The position numbers and the translations under genes are program-made. Source: Flectonema sp. DT1601 (Eukaryota; Euglenozoa; Diplonemea; Diplonemida; Diplonemidae). From it: a DNA stretch of 64,000 nucleotides. Location of the stretch: assembly GCA_964019425.1 (NCBI GenBank), contig OZ025824.1:679001-743000 (forward strand), written 5' to 3'. This document shows, in pieces, positions 61,815 to 64,000 of the stretch; within the stretch, counting starts at the first letter, position 1; every line of letters begins with the position of its first letter. The notes beneath the pieces are model-generated. The model worked only from the letters and a program-made list of their open reading frames with translations, made no database searches and had not been told where the DNA came from.

Positions 61815-62066
61815 TTCTTAAAAGGAGGGGAGTAAAACCTGTTTTTTGGGGATGTTAGTTTTAATACACAAGAAAGGCATTTCAGTTCCTTTATTTCGAA
61901 TTATCGTTCCCGTGGCATTAGTCCCGTGTAGGCCACACCACTTTTTGCGCGTAATTTTTGACAACCAACTTTTACACCGCTCTGAGGTGTATTTTCACTT
62001 AGCTGTGAATTTTTTTTTTTTTTTTTTTTTTTGAAATCGTTATTTTTGTTTGCCTAATTCGACACG
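61815..62066. other. Intergenic spacer
   Basis: Probable 3' UTR of the membrane protein, ending in a T run of about 22 (62010-62032) directly before the candidate structured RNA. No gene seen. Confidence 0.5.
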
Positions 62067-62290
62067 CCTACATGCTGGGTTCCGTGAGCTTGCTCAGGCC
62101 CTGGTTCTGCAGACCGTGTAGGATACGTATGTGCACGAGGGCAAAGTTCTGTATTGGTGCACGTTTGTGAAAGTCTTCAATCCTACGGGAAAGCTGCTAT
62201 CCAAATGTTGTATTAATGCAGTGCTACCCCCGCAGTGCACGCACCAGACGTAGCGATCTTGCACTACCCGTCTTGAAACACGGACCAAGG
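62067..62290 (+). ncRNA. Candidate structured non-coding RNA, about 220 nt
   Basis: A GC-richer island inside A/T-rich spacer, with several complementary blocks. CCTACA (62067-62072) pairs with TGTAGG (62117-62122) around two hairpins (TGAG-CTTG-CTCA within GGG/CCC; GGT/ACC). GTGCAC (62131) pairs with GTGCAC (62157). GGG-AGC-TGC (about 62188-62197) pairs with GCA-GCT-CCC (about 62218-62229). AGTGCA (about 62234) pairs with TGCACT (about 62260) around CGC/GCG. GGTTCCGTG (62078-62086) can pair with CACGGACC (62279-62286), closing the whole. A T5 run follows at 62302, as at a Pol III stop. No coding frame fits. SRP, RNase P, U3 and tRNA signatures were sought and not found, so the class is open. 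Confidence 0.45.
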
Positions 62291-62664
62291 AGCCTTGCCT
62301 ATTTTTATGTTTTTATTATTATTCTGTTCTGTTCTTTTTTATGGTAAGAAAAAACCAAAAAAAAAAAAAAAATCGTTCGCTGCCGATTTAGATAAAAAAA
62401 AACGAAAGGGATAAATAATTTTGTTAATAATAATTTACTTTGTTGACAGGATGACAACGAAAAACTTGTGATGACTTTTTTGCACCGACGAAGTCGGAGA
62501 AGCCAACTATTCAGATTAAGAGCCGTTTATTTATTAGGGTTAAGTGTTATCTATTTCCCTGTATGTGTGTGCATTAAACAGAAAGGCTTTCCATTCAAGT
62601 GGTTTTCTTCTCTTATTTGTTATGTTAACCCTTCAAGGGAAGGTGGTAAAAAAAAAAAAAAAAA
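62291..62664. other. Leader region of the DUF218 gene
   Basis: Contains a TGTTGACAG acceptor-like site (AG 62448-62449), a six-codon upstream frame starting at 62451, a further frame from 62471, and an A run of about 17 immediately before the ATG at 62665. No independent gene is convincing. Confidence 0.5.
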
Positions 62665-63686
62665 ATGCTAAAATCAGACTACAGTAACAGCGCTGCTTAC
62701 AAAATGGGAACGAGAAGCATGACGGGAGTCATTGCGGTGGCGCTTCTTATTAGTGTGATTGCTGTGAGAGTGTTCGGTCCATCAACTCCAATTGCAACAC
62801 CGAATTCTCTTTCATATAAATTAACAAGCAAACTAGAAAAGACATCACCGTACACAGAATTAATAATGGTAGCGTGCCACGCAACACTCATTGGTATCGA
62901 TCACTCTAACATCGATAATGAAGACAATTGGTCGTTGGCTGAAATGCAACGAGGACAATTAGCGACTTACATCGACCACATTCAAAAAGGTGTCGAATTA
63001 GCAGCAGCAAATCCACACGCTATATTAATGTTCAGCGGTGGTCAGACACGTAGAGAAGCAGGACCACGCTCAGAGGCTTACTCTTACTGGGTTGCTGCTG
63101 AAGCAAAAAACTGGTGGGGACATCCTGAAGTTAAAAACAGGACTGTCATTGAAGAATTTGCCAGAGATTCGATGGAGAACGTAATGTTTTCCCTTTGTCG
63201 TTTCAGGGAAGTATACAGCGCATATCCTCGATTTCTTACTGTCGTCAGCTATAGTTATAAAAAAAAACGTTTTACGGACTTACACCGCGCTGCCGTTGCG
63301 TGGCCTCTCGATAAGTTTCACTTCATCGGAGTTGACCCAGAAGTTAATCCATACAACGATCAGGGCAATATTGATAAGTATGTTTTTAAATTATTAATTA
63401 AGTTGAAATTTTTTTTTTTCCTGAACTTTCTTTACAGTATATAAAAAACAGATTCACTGACGACCCGTACGGCTGCAGTCCGAAATCACAGGAACTTCGT
63501 AATAGACGAGACCACTATAGGAGAGTTCCTCCTTATGTGTTGGTATGAAAATTGTGAATTAATTTTGATAAACTAGTTGGTATTGAAATCAATAATAATA
63601 ACAATCAGGCATGTCCAGAAATGGGAACCCTACTCCGAACCTGTTCAAAGACAGCTCTGCCTCCATCAAGTGTACCATGGGGGTAG
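62665..63686 (+). CDS. DUF218-family membrane-anchored protein, three exons
   Basis: Exons 62665-63377, 63452-63542 and 63609-63686 encode 293 residues. Introns are 74 bp (GTATGT...CAG) and 66 bp (GTATGA...CAG). Splicing restores the conserved family end: KFTDDPYGCSPKSQELRNRR from exon 2, then ACPEMGTLLRTC from exon 3. An N-terminal signal anchor lies at about 18-38 (MTGVIAVALLISVIAVRVFG); a second Met at 62704 is an alternative start. The DUF218 core shows VACHATLIGIDH, MFSGGQTRREAGPRSEAYSY, EEFARDSMENVMFSLCRF, LTVVSYSYKKKRFTDLH and FHFIGVDP. The domain probably faces the ER/Golgi lumen; eukaryotic members have unknown activity. A shorter acceptor TTTACAG at 63437 would give a stop at once, so the CAG at 63451 is preferred. 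Confidence 0.85.
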
Positions 63687-64000
63687 TAAGACAGGTGTAG
63701 CAGATGGATATAATATAAATGATTGTGGACTCTATTTCTGTTAAATTAAAACGGATGATTTTGGTTTAATCGTAGCAGACAGAGTCTCATCACAGTGATA
63801 ATCTAAAGGTATTCGAGATTAACTTTAGCATTCACATTAGGACAGTTAACAGGACTGTCATCTATTTTCTATTCCTTGTTCTTATCTAAAAGCATTTTTT
63901 TTCTGCTAACAAATTATCTTAGTCTCATAGTAGAAAAGGTTACACTGATGTTTGTTTTATTCATCAGTTTTACATAACATAGGCTGAAGGGTGATTGGTT
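63687..64000. other. Downstream spacer to window end
   Basis: AT-rich; no gene or structured element recognised up to the edge. Confidence 0.5.

Noticed and set aside
62067-62290. SRP RNA, RNase P RNA, U3 or spliced-leader RNA
   Set aside because: The diagnostic motifs I know (SRP helix 8 AGCAG loop, RNase P CR-I/CR-V, U3 boxes C/D, a leader exon ending at GT) are not visible.
62468-62671. 67-codon frame before the DUF218 gene
   Set aside because: Ends in homopolymer-coded lysines that overlap the DUF218 start; better explained as leader sequence.
1-64000. CRISPR arrays, bacterial operons, tRNA and rRNA genes
   Set aside because: The only long repeat array is the eukaryotic gene array; no spacer-repeat pattern, Shine-Dalgarno sites, tRNA B-box arms or rRNA sequence were seen.

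Overview
This is nuclear DNA from a unicellular eukaryote, most likely a flagellate. The genes are eukaryotic (TMEM117-like, SIRT6/7-like sirtuin, TOG-domain protein, PB1/UBA proteins, DUF218, topoisomerase IB fragment). Introns are few and short (66-75 bp, GTATG donors), and the intergenic DNA is A/T-rich with long T and A homopolymers. Every credible gene lies on the + strand. Almost every start codon has a 3'-splice-site-like AG within roughly 2-50 bases upstream even where no upstream coding exon exists. Uniform strand plus acceptor-like sites is what spliced-leader trans-splicing genomes show (Euglenozoa, some other Discoba, dinoflagellates). The DIRS-like element with gag - tyrosine recombinase - RT order also recalls kinetoplastid VIPER elements. 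A discoban or euglenozoan relative is my best guess, not a firm identification.

Layout. 1-1555: 3' part of a gene entering from the left. 1950-5571: a DIRS/VIPER-like retroelement with short direct repeats. 7125-17620: sirtuin, C2H2 zinc-finger protein, a spliced small membrane protein, an unrecognised protein, a divergent Mpv17-like membrane protein, TMEM117-like protein and a saccharopine dehydrogenase-like oxidoreductase. 17641-36870: eight head-to-tail, nearly identical 2408-bp units, each with one 502-aa gene. 36962-63686: a spliced coiled-coil membrane protein, several small proteins, a 1532-aa protein ending in a pseudokinase, a probably mitochondrial RNase HII, a TOG protein, a secreted LolA-like protein, an RS-domain protein with a degenerate TUTase/poly(A)-polymerase fold, a topoisomerase IB 'cap-only' protein, coiled-coil proteins, a large membrane protein preceded by a fragment duplicate of its own 5' end, and a three-exon DUF218 gene.

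The most unusual item is the array. Each product has an N-terminal PB1 domain, six Cys/His modules of strictly conserved spacing (full-half-full, then full-half-full) and a C-terminal UBA domain. That is the outline of a p62/SQSTM1-NBR1-type selective autophagy receptor in which the ZZ finger is replaced by an unfamiliar Cys-rich module. Copies differ at only about four positions seen over 19 kb. Other points of interest are the stand-alone topoisomerase IB cap, two candidate structured RNAs in otherwise A/T-rich spacers, and a very recent partial duplication of a gene's 5' end.

Apart from the array, neighbouring genes show no shared pathway, as expected where polycistronic transcription rather than operon logic sets gene order. 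All protein assignments are by eye from motifs; no database search was run.
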